A stretch of DNA of 64,000 bases from Sporosarcina quadrami (lineage in GTDB: Bacteria; Bacillota; Bacilli; Bacillales_A; Planococcaceae): positions 62,001 to 126,000 of the forward strand of contig NZ_JACSQN010000005.1 in the NCBI RefSeq assembly GCF_014836615.1, read 5' to 3'. Under the pieces are notes generated by a model. It was not told the origin of the DNA, did no database searches, and saw nothing but the letters and a program-made list of their open reading frames with translations. Numbering within the stretch: the stretch's first letter is position 1; each line of letters opens with the position of its first letter. A program made the translations under genes and the position numbers. Below are positions 54,778 to 64,000 of the stretch, in pieces.

Positions 54778-54799
54778 AGAAAAAAAGTGGGTGTTAACT

Positions 54800-55624
54800 A
54801 TGCATACAATCTGGAAAGGAAGCATCAGTTTCGGCCTTGTCAATATACCAATCAAACTTCATGCTGCCACTGAAAATAACGATGTAAAACTCCGGCAACT
54901 TCATAAGGAATGCAACTCACCGATCAGCTATCAGAAAGTGTGCCCGATTTGTGACAAAGAAGTTCAGAACGAAGACATTGTCAAAGCCTACGAATACACG
55001 AAAAACAAGTTTGTCGTTCTGGATGAGGAAGAACTGGAAAAATTGAAGAAGGAAAATGAAGAAAAAGCTGTTGAAATTATCGACTTTGTGAAATTAGAGG
55101 AAATCGATCCGATCTTTTTTGAACGAAGTTATTTCATGGCGCCTGATTCGAATGGCGGAAAAGCGTATGCACTACTGAGGAAAGCACTACAAGAATCCGG
55201 TAAAATAGGCGTCGCAAAAATCATTATCCGATCAAAGGAACAGTTAGCGGTTGTAAGGGTTTATAAAGAGGCATTATTAATGGAAATTATTCATTTCCCC
55301 GATGAGGTTCGTAATGTTCAGGATGTGCCTAATATTCCCGGTGAAGAATCCGTAGTGAAAAAAGAGCTAGATACCGCCTTATTGTTAGTGGAGCAATTGA
55401 CAACAGGCTTTGAACCAGGAAAGTACACAGATGAGTATCGGACAGCATTGATGGAACTAATAGAAGAAAAAAAATCCGGCAATGCGGCTGTGACAGGAGC
55501 ATTAGGAAAACAACAGATTTCCCCTTCGAACACAACAGATTTAATGGCTGCATTGCAAGCCTCATTGGATAAAACAGGAAAAAAGAAACCGATAACAAGG
55601 AAAAAAGCATTGAAGAAAGCTTAA
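54800..55624 (+). CDS. ku: Ku DNA end-binding protein
   Basis: 274 residues from the ATG at 54800 (MHTIWKGSISFGLVNIPIKL). Bacterial Ku: core beta-barrel bridge region (KLHAATENNDVKLRQLHKE, with CPICDKEV) and a lysine-rich tail (KTGKKKPITRKKALKKA). A homodimeric ring that threads onto broken DNA ends and recruits LigD. The tail is short and very basic, as in Bacillus YkoV. The four cysteine positions (CNSP, VCPICDKE) make up a partial metal-knuckle. Divergent from ligD. Confidence 0.96.
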   Translation: MHTIWKGSISFGLVNIPIKLHAATENNDVKLRQLHKECNSPISYQKVCPICDKEVQNEDIVKAYEYTKNKFVVLDEEELEKLKKENEEKAVEIIDFVKLEEIDPIFFERSYFMAPDSNGGKAYALLRKALQESGKIGVAKIIIRSKEQLAVVRVYKEALLMEIIHFPDEVRNVQDVPNIPGEESVVKKELDTALLLVEQLTTGFEPGKYTDEYRTALMELIEEKKSGNAAVTGALGKQQISPSNTTDLMAALQASLDKTGKKKPITRKKALKKA

Positions 55625-55632
55625 CTGGTCAG

Positions 55633-55779
55633 GTTGAGCGGTTCTCCATCTACATTGAGCGGTTGTCGTGGCATATTGAGCGGTTCTCGTGCCATATCGA
55701 GCGGTTACCCACCTGCATTGAGCGGTTCTCCACCTGCATTGAGCGGTTGTCGTGGCACATTGAGTGGTTCTCATAGTTT
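55633..55779. repeat. Seven tandem 21-bp repeats
   Basis: Exact 21-base period from 55633 to 55779. Each unit starts with [ag]T[tc]GAG[ct]GGTT, then an 11-base half that varies (CTCCATCTACA, GTCGTGGCATA, CTCGTGCCATA, ACCCACCTGCA, CTCCACCTGCA, GTCGTGGCACA, CTCATAGTTTA). The last unit is degenerate. A frame through the array would give Leu-Ser-Gly-Ser-Pro-Pro-Ala repeats on the plus strand, but it has no ribosome site or domain; I read this as non-coding. Function unknown. Confidence 0.85.
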
Positions 55780-55881
55780 ATTTTATTTTTCCCTTCTTAA
55801 ACTTCTTATTTGTTGTATAATTCAATATGAATCCACTGACAGGATAATATTGGATTAGAATTTTAAGAGGAGGACTTGTGA

Positions 55882-56574
55882 ATGAGTATTACAAATATAT
55901 CCGTATACCCAGCACACATTTTTGAGGGCTTGAAAAGAGTCATGCAGCAAGAGCTAAATGAGCAAGTAACTGAAATTTCATCGAAGATAGAGTCTTTGAC
56001 TAAAGTTGAAGTTATGGACATGTATATCAAATCCCTTGACTATAATTTGAATGGCGAAATTATCCGCGATTGTATTAATCACATTTACGGAATAGATGTA
56101 AATTCAAAATTTGTATTCGCCAAGAAAAAGGTACCTCATAAAACAAATATTGGACTGATTGATGACTATATTTGTTCAATCGGTGCTCATTTAACAGGTC
56201 CAACATTACGATTGAAAATCAACGAACTGTTCGGGATAAATTTAGACGCAATTGATGCACTCGGTAGAACGAAAGTGTCATTATTCTCAAAAGGACAATG
56301 GATTGTTCGCAATGAAAAAGATTTATTTGAAGTTCATACAGGTATTGGTGACTTAGATGTCTATATTATCCCTTCTCATTACTATAAAGAGCAAACGAAC
56401 GAACGGGAATTACCAGCTGAAATTCAAACGCAGCTTCTTGCTTTAGGCTATTCATATAGCCCAGATGTAGATGGATTTTATTTTTCTAACCCGCTTGGGA
56501 AACACGTGGAGGATGACTTTAAAAAGAGGACAATGGGAACACTGTTTCGTTGGATTGATAACCAAGTAAAGTAA
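55882..56574 (+). CDS. Unrecognised 230-residue protein with an internal repeat
   Basis: Begins MSITNISVYPAHIFEGLKR behind GAGGAGG at about ten bases. Soluble, no signal peptide. Two copies of a 32-residue motif occur at about 44-75 and 92-123: the first reads MDMYIKSLDYNLNGEIIRD then CINHIYGIDVNS, the second IDDYICSIGAHLTGPTLRL then KINELFGINLDA, sharing the D-x-Y-I-x-S pattern, a Gly, Arg, and the I-N-x-[IL]-[YF]-G-I ending. The rest (about 130-230) has strand-rich segments (GQWIVRNEKDLFEVHTGIGD, LDVYIIPSHYY). Helix-turn-helix-like pairing is possible but not demonstrated. I do not know a family. Confidence 0.7.
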   Translation: MSITNISVYPAHIFEGLKRVMQQELNEQVTEISSKIESLTKVEVMDMYIKSLDYNLNGEIIRDCINHIYGIDVNSKFVFAKKKVPHKTNIGLIDDYICSIGAHLTGPTLRLKINELFGINLDAIDALGRTKVSLFSKGQWIVRNEKDLFEVHTGIGDLDVYIIPSHYYKEQTNERELPAEIQTQLLALGYSYSPDVDGFYFSNPLGKHVEDDFKKRTMGTLFRWIDNQVK

Positions 56575-56616
56575 AATTTCAACTTCACGTCTCTACTTTA
56601 CTAAAAATAGTAATTG

Positions 56617-56651
56617 AAAAAGCTGTTCATGAAAAATGAACAGCTTTTTTT
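56617..56651. terminator. Bidirectional terminator
   Basis: AAAAGCTGTTCAT pairs with ATGAACAGCTTTT around GAAAA, with T-runs on both strands. It serves the unrecognised gene to the left and the ThDP enzyme to the right. Confidence 0.95.
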
Positions 56652-56665
56652 GCAATGAAGAATTT

Positions 56666-58306
56666 TTATTTTCCAAAAGAAGATAGGAATTTTACTCGAT
56701 CGCCCATTGGTGGAACGTTCGGGTCCACTAACGCAATTTCGATTACCGCAGGACCACTTACATCCATTAACTGCCGGACAGCCTCTTTCGTTAAATCATC
56801 GAAACTTTCCACTCGTATGCTCGGTATATTCATAGCAGAAACCATTGCTGCTATATTGATGGGCTCTTGTTCAAACGAAGCGTGTGAACGTTTGAATTGC
56901 AAGGAATGCCCATGATAAACCATTCCAAGTCTCGCATTGTTCATGACGACAAAAAGAATAGGCAGATTATATTCTTTCGCTGTTAGTATTTCCATTCCAT
57001 GCATGAAGAAACAGCCATCTCCTGTTATACAGACTACAGGTCTGTCTGGTTCAGCTAATTTCGAGCCTATCGCTGAACCGATTCCGCTCCCCATTGCCCC
57101 AAAATGAACATTGATGGCAAACGTATCAGGGTCGAGGACTTCCATGTTATGAATAACATAAGCCATAAACTCACCAATATCGATTGTATAGCGAGTTGTT
57201 TGAGGGACATACTCTTGTAGTTTCGCTAACACGTTTCTTGTATTGAATTCATCTTCATTCTCATATTTCTCTTTACTTTTCTCTACTATCTCGAATTGGC
57301 CTCTCTTCAACCCAAGAGATTTCAACTCATCAATCAATCGCATAAGGAATGATTCTACAGTACTGTGGACAGGGATATCAATTTCATATTTACGGTTGAA
57401 TACGGATTCATCATAATCGACTTGGATCGAAAAGCGATTTTTTGTCAAATTATCATTGTAATTATTTGTTGCTGTTTCACCTAAACTAGAGCCTAGTATG
57501 AGCAACACCTCTCCGTTGCCATCAGCGATTTTCTCGGAGGCTGCGGCATGCCCCGCAAAACCGAAAACGCCCGTGAGAAGGGGATGGTTATTGTTAATAA
57601 AGCCTTTCGCTTGAGGTGTTGTAATTATAGGCCAATGAAGGATTTCAGCTAATTCAATGACTTGCGCAACTGAATTTCGTATCCCTTGTCCAACGAAGAC
57701 ATAACCTTTGTCACGTTCTACAAGTTCTTTGGCTATTTTTTTAATACGTATATCATCTACCGAACTGTCGTGTTGAGGTAAGACTTTACTAAATTCACTG
57801 TGTTCCACTTGTTCATGTTGCACGTCAATCGGAATGGCGATATGAACTGGGCCAGGCACGCCTGATACAGCTATTTCCATCGCTTTTACTAACTCATTTT
57901 GTAGATCACTCGAATTATTCACTAGTACACTATACTTCGTAACAGATTTAAAGATTGGAGCTACGTCCAATTCCTGTGAAGCATTTAATCCTTGTGTTCC
58001 CACTGGAACAGCACCCGTTATAAACAGTATCGGTAGATGTTCACGCATTGCATTGGCCGCCCCAGTAACTAAGTTTGTAGCTCCTGGACCACTGCACCCT
58101 ATTGCAACACTCATACTATTTGAATACTTCGCGTACGCCGCAGCCATGTAAGATGCAGCCCCTTCATGCTTAGCGACAATTGGTGTTATTTCAGGCATAT
58201 CGTAAAGTTCATCAAATATCGCATTGACAGAACCTGCTGGAATTCCAAAAATATATTGAACTCCATTAGTACGTAAACACTCAAGTAACATGCGTGCGGC
58301 TTTCAT
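56666..58306 (-). CDS. Acetolactate-synthase-like ThDP enzyme
   Basis: 546 residues, three-domain ThDP fold. Catalytic Glu48 in VAKHEGAASYMAAAY, a substrate/cofactor region GCSGPGATNLVTGAANAM, the FAD-or-nucleotide middle domain (about 195-335), and the ThDP motif GDGCFFMHGMEIL ending with VVMNNARLGMV. It resembles acetolactate synthase, pyruvate oxidase and related decarboxylases, but it is neither clearly IlvB nor AlsS; substrate unknown. The ATG overlaps the TGA of the upstream GGDEF-EAL gene (ATGA), with AAAGGAG inside it, so translation is coupled. Confidence 0.8.
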   Translation of the reverse strand: MKAARMLLECLRTNGVQYIFGIPAGSVNAIFDELYDMPEITPIVAKHEGAASYMAAAYAKYSNSMSVAIGCSGPGATNLVTGAANAMREHLPILFITGAVPVGTQGLNASQELDVAPIFKSVTKYSVLVNNSSDLQNELVKAMEIAVSGVPGPVHIAIPIDVQHEQVEHSEFSKVLPQHDSSVDDIRIKKIAKELVERDKGYVFVGQGIRNSVAQVIELAEILHWPIITTPQAKGFINNNHPLLTGVFGFAGHAAASEKIADGNGEVLLILGSSLGETATNNYNDNLTKNRFSIQVDYDESVFNRKYEIDIPVHSTVESFLMRLIDELKSLGLKRGQFEIVEKSKEKYENEDEFNTRNVLAKLQEYVPQTTRYTIDIGEFMAYVIHNMEVLDPDTFAINVHFGAMGSGIGSAIGSKLAEPDRPVVCITGDGCFFMHGMEILTAKEYNLPILFVVMNNARLGMVYHGHSLQFKRSHASFEQEPINIAAMVSAMNIPSIRVESFDDLTKEAVRQLMDVSGPAVIEIALVDPNVPPMGDRVKFLSSFGK

Positions 58307-61098
58307 AGTCGATCTCCTTTAAGTAAATTATTTTTAAAATATTGACGTTCCATATCGTCCGCTTGCAACGGGCGGCTAAAGAAGTATCCTTGCATTAAAT
58401 TACATTTTTGAGCAATTAGGAATTCTGCTTGCTCTTTTGTTTCCACCCCTTCTGCAATTACATCCAAATTGAGATTATGGGCCAATGTAATAATTGTTTT
58501 AGTAATTGCTGTCTCATCATTCGTCATTTCGCTAATGAAGGACTTATCTATTTTCAACGTATTTATTGGCAAATCTTTTAAATATCCTAACGAAGAATAA
58601 CCTGTCCCAAAATCATCAATCGCAATTCGAATACCATAGTCTTGTAGTTGCTTCATCGTTTTCAATGTCAATTCAGTATTTTTAATAATGTGATTTTCCG
58701 TTAGTTCCAGATGCAAAAATTCAGGTGACAAGCCAACTTCATCAAGGATGTTCTTAATCATTGAAAATAGATTATCTTGCTCATATTGTCTAACAGATAA
58801 GTTAATCGCAATATGTAAATCTGTGAAACCTAAACGATGCCATTCCTTCAACTTTTTACAGCCCTCTTGTAACACCCACTCGCCAATCGGTACGATTAAT
58901 CCTGTTTCTTCTGCAAGCGGAATAAAAAGATCTGGCGAAATCAATCCGTCTTCAGGATGATTCCACCTAATTAACGCCTCCATACCAATCATCTCATTCG
59001 TTAAATAATTCATTTGTGGCTGATAATAGAGCACTAATTCATTTTGGTCGATCGCTTTATACAAATCGTTTTCATACTTGATGCTCTCAAAAGTTCTTGT
59101 ATCCATTCCTGGTGAAAACAGATGATAACTGTTCCCCGTAATTTCTTTAGACTTATACATTGCAGTATCAGCGTTTTTAATAAGGGCGTCAGGTGTTGTC
59201 CCGTGGTCAGGATATACACTAATTCCTATACTCGTCTTAATATATACTTCATAGTCTCGTAAAGTAAATGGTTCTGCAAAACTCTCAATGACATCATTAA
59301 CAACTAACATAATATCCTCTTCATTTTTAATAGACGGTAAAAAGATTGTGAATTCGTCTCCACCCTGTCTTGAAAGCGTAGCACTATCAGGCAGGCAATC
59401 CTTTATTCGATTCGCCACTGCCCGCAACAACAAATCGCCATAACTATGTCCAAAAGTGTCGTTGATGAGCTTGAATCTGTCTAAATCCAAATAGAGTATA
59501 GCCACTTTTTCATTGTTTTTCTCAGCGTACGTCAGTCCTTGAAGTAATCGATCTTGTAATAAAATTCGATTTGGTAAGTCTGTCAAACTATCATAATATG
59601 CATGGTACTTTATTTCTTCTTCCAATCGCTTTCTTTCAGTAATATCTCTAAATGTGACAACATGTCCAATAGCACTATCTCCATCTTGTATTAATGATAT
59701 TACATATTCCACAGGTATTTTTGTATGATCTTTTCTATAGAAATGTTGATCGGTGTAATAGTGATTTAATCGCTTGTTAGTAATAGCAAGCTCATTTCCA
59801 ACCTCGTTATCTTCAAACAGTCTCCTAGAGGACCTTCCAATAAGTTCCCCTTTCATGTACCCTAGCATTTTCTCTCCTGAAGGATTTATGAAACTAATAT
59901 CGCCATTAAGATCTATACCGAATATACCTTCGCCTGCAGAGTTCAGGATTAAATCTTTCTCTCTGCTCAATAATCGAATTTCTGTAACAACTTTTTCAAG
60001 TTCTTTATTCTTCACTTGTATTTCAGTAGTCCGATCATGGATGATCGATTCCTGCTTTTCCATAAACAATAAGTTCGATATAGTCGATGCAGTCGCATCG
60101 GCAATAGATTGAGCTAATTGAATGTCCGCTTCAGCATATTCAAAACCAGCTGTTTCCAGGTTAACAGCAGCCACTACTCCAACAACTTCACCCATTGAAA
60201 CGAGTGGAATCATCATAATTCCTTTAATGCCAAATTTCTCACATAACTGCCGATTAGGTCGATCGTCAAGAGTGACGTCAGGTATGATCAACCTTCTTTT
60301 GACTTTGACAACTTCTTCAAATACTTGATCATGTGATAAGTCGACTGCCATATCATCATGCGCTTTTAGCCAATCTTCCTCGGACCAATCGCTATCTGCA
60401 CTTAATCTAGCAGGTTTGAATTTCTTCCCATCTAATACGTCAACAATATGAATGCCAATGTTGAAATTTTTAATCGCTTTACTTATATATGTGAAGCAGC
60501 TATTTACCGCCTCTTGAAGCGAGGAACACATTGATAATTCCCCGATCGCATCTAGAAGCAATTGCTTTTCTGCAATTAAATTCTCTTTATATGTTAAATT
60601 ATTGGCATTTTGTATGGCTACTGCAGCCATATTCACATACGCTTGCACACTTTGAATTTCTGATTCCGTCAAATTCATCGGAATTCCATAATCGAACAAA
60701 AAGACGAGACCGTATAATTCTTCTTCGTAGGATATCGGCAATACGAGCAGTGATTTAATTTTAAATCCTTGGACAGCTCTCGGATCAGGTCTGTCATCAA
60801 CGGCTGTATTTGGTATGTAAATGGTTTTTTGTGTTTCAATCACTTCTTTTGCAAGAAGATCCATGTCTAAATCTATAACATGCATATCCAACGTCATTCC
60901 ATTGATCACTTCCGGTTTACCAACAAACCCTCTAAAAGTGCCATCCTTTTGAGGTAAGTAAATACCAACTGAATCACATTGAACAATTTCTTCTGATATA
61001 GCCGTAACAACATGATGTAATACCTCGCTTAATTCAAGCTTCGTATTAATCAATTGTGTTAAATTCGCTAGGCGTGAATACCTTGTTTGCTCCTGCAT
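58303..61098 (-). CDS. GAF-GAF-PAS-GGDEF-EAL cyclic-di-GMP protein
   Basis: 931 residues from the ATG at 61098 (GGAGG nine bases upstream; a TTG one codon earlier is also possible). Two GAF domains (about 20-165 and 180-345), a PAS domain (about 375-495, HVVTFRDITERKRLEEE), GGDEF (about 505-660, SRQGGDEFTIFL, so the active site is intact) and EAL (about 680-920, GMEALIRWNHPEDG and DDFGTGYSSLGYLKDLP, intact metal residues). It may make and degrade cyclic-di-GMP under control of ligands at the GAF/PAS domains. Soluble, no membrane segment. It is the first gene of a two-gene unit with the ThDP enzyme. Confidence 0.92.
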   Translation of the reverse strand: MQEQTRYSRLANLTQLINTKLELSEVLHHVVTAISEEIVQCDSVGIYLPQKDGTFRGFVGKPEVINGMTLDMHVIDLDMDLLAKEVIETQKTIYIPNTAVDDRPDPRAVQGFKIKSLLVLPISYEEELYGLVFLFDYGIPMNLTESEIQSVQAYVNMAAVAIQNANNLTYKENLIAEKQLLLDAIGELSMCSSLQEAVNSCFTYISKAIKNFNIGIHIVDVLDGKKFKPARLSADSDWSEEDWLKAHDDMAVDLSHDQVFEEVVKVKRRLIIPDVTLDDRPNRQLCEKFGIKGIMMIPLVSMGEVVGVVAAVNLETAGFEYAEADIQLAQSIADATASTISNLLFMEKQESIIHDRTTEIQVKNKELEKVVTEIRLLSREKDLILNSAGEGIFGIDLNGDISFINPSGEKMLGYMKGELIGRSSRRLFEDNEVGNELAITNKRLNHYYTDQHFYRKDHTKIPVEYVISLIQDGDSAIGHVVTFRDITERKRLEEEIKYHAYYDSLTDLPNRILLQDRLLQGLTYAEKNNEKVAILYLDLDRFKLINDTFGHSYGDLLLRAVANRIKDCLPDSATLSRQGGDEFTIFLPSIKNEEDIMLVVNDVIESFAEPFTLRDYEVYIKTSIGISVYPDHGTTPDALIKNADTAMYKSKEITGNSYHLFSPGMDTRTFESIKYENDLYKAIDQNELVLYYQPQMNYLTNEMIGMEALIRWNHPEDGLISPDLFIPLAEETGLIVPIGEWVLQEGCKKLKEWHRLGFTDLHIAINLSVRQYEQDNLFSMIKNILDEVGLSPEFLHLELTENHIIKNTELTLKTMKQLQDYGIRIAIDDFGTGYSSLGYLKDLPINTLKIDKSFISEMTNDETAITKTIITLAHNLNLDVIAEGVETKEQAEFLIAQKCNLMQGYFFSRPLQADDMERQYFKNNLLKGDRL

Positions 61099-61220
61099 CA
61101 ATATATACCTCCATTCAAATATAATTATTCGGTATCCAATTATATTGTAGCTGATTTATGATAAAAAAACCTAACCTAATTATGTGAGATTATTATAACA
61201 GAACTTTCATTAATATATTT

Positions 61221-61256
61221 AAAAGAGGCTATCTACATTTACATGTAGATAGCCTT
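61221..61256 (-). terminator. Terminator downstream of tyrS
   Basis: On the minus strand AAGGCTATCTACATGT pairs with ATGTAGATAGCCTCTT, followed by TTTT-type sequence. It separates tyrS from the GGDEF-EAL gene. Confidence 0.85.
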
Positions 61257-61261
61257 AATTG

Positions 61262-62791
<1,530 letters not shown>

Positions 62792-62797
62792 ACCTTT

Positions 62798-62825
62798 ATT
62801 TTAGTGCAAAAACTTATTTTGTCAA
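62798..62825 (-). promoter_or_regulatory. tyrS promoter
   Basis: On the minus strand TTGACA (62820-62825), 16-base spacer, TAAAAT (62798-62803). Confidence 0.7.
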
Positions 62826-62852
62826 ACATTTTCTATTGATTGGGAAGAAATG

Positions 62853-62861
62853 TGCTATAAT
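62853..62861 (+). promoter_or_regulatory. Extended -10 promoter of the penicillin-binding protein gene
   Basis: TGCTATAAT (62853-62861), a perfect TATAAT with TG extension; the -35 is weak. It lies 27 bases before the start codon. Confidence 0.6.
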
Positions 62862-62888
62862 TAGGAAGGATTTTAGGGGGGATTAACG

Positions 62889-64000
62889 GTGTCTGAAAAA
62901 CGAAAAAATAGGTTTAATTCAATAGAGGACAAATTTGAAGAACTACAAAAAAAAGGCTGGGCAAAAGGTGTCCGCATTACTACTGGGGTCGTATGGAACT
63001 TGTTCCTCCTTTTCATTGTCGTCGGGCTGACAATAGGCGTTTTTGCCACCTCTGTCGGAGCCGGCTATTTCGCTTCTCTTGTAGCTAAGGAACCTCTACG
63101 TTCTGGTGAAGAAATGCGTTCAACAATCTTCAATTACGAAGAGACTTCAGAAATCTACTTTGCCAACGATGTATATCTTGGCCGTGTAAATTCGGATATT
63201 GAGCGGAAAGAGACAACGCTAGACGCCATTTCGCAATTTGCAATTGATGCTGTTTTTGCCACTGAGGATGAATATTTTCAATCACACTCAGGGATTGTAC
63301 CGAAGGCAATTTTCCGCGGGCTCTTGCAGGACGTCTCAAACTCATCAAGCCAAACTGGTGGGTCTACACTTACACAACAACTTATTAAAAATCAGATTTT
63401 AACGAACGAAGTATCTTACGAACGAAAAGCAAAAGAAATTCTTTTAGCAATGAGACTTGAGCACTTCATGAATAAGGATGAAATTCTTGAAGCATACCTT
63501 AATATCATTCCCTATGGTAGAAATGCACTTGGACAAAACATTGCAGGGATTGAAACTGCTGCAGACGGTATTTTCGGGGTGAAGGCAAAAGACCTGACAC
63601 TTCCCCAAGCAGCTTATATTGCAGGAATACCACAAGCTCCTTTTGCATACACTCCGTTTTTAGGTAGCTATTATGGTGGCGGTTTAAAGAAAGAAGAGAA
63701 CCTTAAACCCGGCATCGATAGAATGAAAACAGTTCTTTTTCGCATGAAAGAAACAGGGTATATTACAAAAGAGCAATACGAAGAAGCTGTGGCGTATGAT
63801 ATTACACAAGATTTCCGTGAGAAAACGAAGCGGGCAACTGAACGTTATCCTTACGTGACTCAAGAGATTCAGAACAGAACAAAAAAAATCTTGGCAAAAA
63901 TTCTCGCTGAAAAAGATGGAATCGATCCTGAGCGCGTAGTGGAAGATAAAAAAGTAGAAGAAAAATATGAAATTCTTGCTGAACGTGAAATGCGAACAGG
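62889..64000 (+). CDS. Class A penicillin-binding protein, N-terminal part (partial)
   Basis: 370 codons from a GTG at 62889 behind GGGGGG; the rest lies beyond 64000. A basic cytoplasmic start and one membrane helix (about 35-65) are followed by the glycosyltransferase 51 domain: catalytic Glu in FATEDEYFQSHSGIV, GGSTLTQQLIKNQIL, the second Glu in RKAKEILLAMRLE, then LNIIPYGRNALGQNIAGIET and AYIAGIPQAPFAYTPF. It polymerises lipid II; the transpeptidase domain is expected downstream. The sequence most resembles the PBP1/PBP2a type of Bacilli, but I cannot choose a symbol. Confidence 0.92.
   Translation, partial: MSEKRKNRFNSIEDKFEELQKKGWAKGVRITTGVVWNLFLLFIVVGLTIGVFATSVGAGYFASLVAKEPLRSGEEMRSTIFNYEETSEIYFANDVYLGRVNSDIERKETTLDAISQFAIDAVFATEDEYFQSHSGIVPKAIFRGLLQDVSNSSSQTGGSTLTQQLIKNQILTNEVSYERKAKEILLAMRLEHFMNKDEILEAYLNIIPYGRNALGQNIAGIETAADGIFGVKAKDLTLPQAAYIAGIPQAPFAYTPFLGSYYGGGLKKEENLKPGIDRMKTVLFRMKETGYITKEQYEEAVAYDITQDFREKTKRATERYPYVTQEIQNRTKKILAKILAEKDGIDPERVVEDKKVEEKYEILAEREMRT

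Noticed and set aside
55633..55779. The 21-bp repeats as a CRISPR array or as a Ser/Pro-rich coding repeat
   Set aside because: Units are 21 bases with no 25-40-base spacers and no cas genes; the coding frame lacks a ribosome site and the repeat runs in non-coding space.

Overview
The window is a dense, moderately low-GC Firmicutes chromosome segment, best explained as an endospore-forming member of the Planococcaceae (Sporosarcina or a close relative). The evidence is the B. subtilis-like gene order (polA, phoPR, mdh, icd, citZ, ytvI, fxsA, pyk, pfkA, accAD, dnaE, nrnA, ytpI, ytoI, ytkL; then ytxK, tpx, yteJ, sppA, an ytcI-type ligase, SASP, thiI, nifS, ezrA, ytsP, dgcP, rpsD, tyrS), two alpha/beta SASP genes with good sigma-G-type promoters, strong AGGAGG-type ribosome binding sites and frequent TTG/GTG starts. 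Genus placement is an inference from gene content.

Layout. 1-9.7 kb (minus strand): polA (cut by the window edge), hflK-hflC, phoP-phoR, a MaoC-like protein, mdh, icd and citZ, with a catabolite-repression-type site at the citZ promoter. 9.9-20.9 kb: ytvI (plus), fxsA, then the glycolysis/fatty-acid block gntR-accD-accA-pfkA-pyk with a FadR-like palindrome in front, then dnaE and nrnA. 20.9-26.5 kb: ytpI, ytoI, ytkL, a Xaa-Pro dipeptidase, ald and a universal stress protein. 26.6-36.8 kb is the accessory part: GNAT acetyltransferases, NUDIX, P-loop and APH-like kinases, a uridine-phosphorylase-like enzyme, many small membrane proteins and several gene remnants. 37-49.9 kb returns to conserved order. 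50-52.8 kb holds dgcP and rpsD with its leader. 52.9-55.8 kb is a divergent ligD/ku end-joining pair, followed by seven 21-bp tandem repeats. 55.9-61.1 kb has an unrecognised protein with an internal repeat, an acetolactate-synthase-like ThDP enzyme and a GAF-GAF-PAS-GGDEF-EAL protein whose stop overlaps the ThDP enzyme start. 61.2-64 kb: tyrS under a T-box leader and the start of a class A penicillin-binding protein.

How the genes work together. Central carbon flow dominates the first 25 kb: glycolysis (pfkA, pyk), the first steps of the TCA cycle (citZ, icd) plus mdh, malonyl-CoA synthesis (accDA) and alanine use (ald). PhoPR adds phosphate sensing. Two cyclic-di-GMP proteins lie within 12 kb of each other. 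Ku/LigD and the SASPs fit spore DNA protection and repair. Most genes are on the minus strand and most transcription units end in clear hairpin-plus-T terminators.

Most unusual points: phoP has no standard start codon in frame; the DnaE PHP domain has lost its metal-binding residues; Tpx lacks its resolving cysteine; PhoR lacks an extracytoplasmic sensor domain; a FadR-type operator precedes gntR-accDA; and a strictly periodic 21-bp repeat cluster follows ku. I found no CRISPR array, prophage, insertion sequence, tRNA or rRNA.
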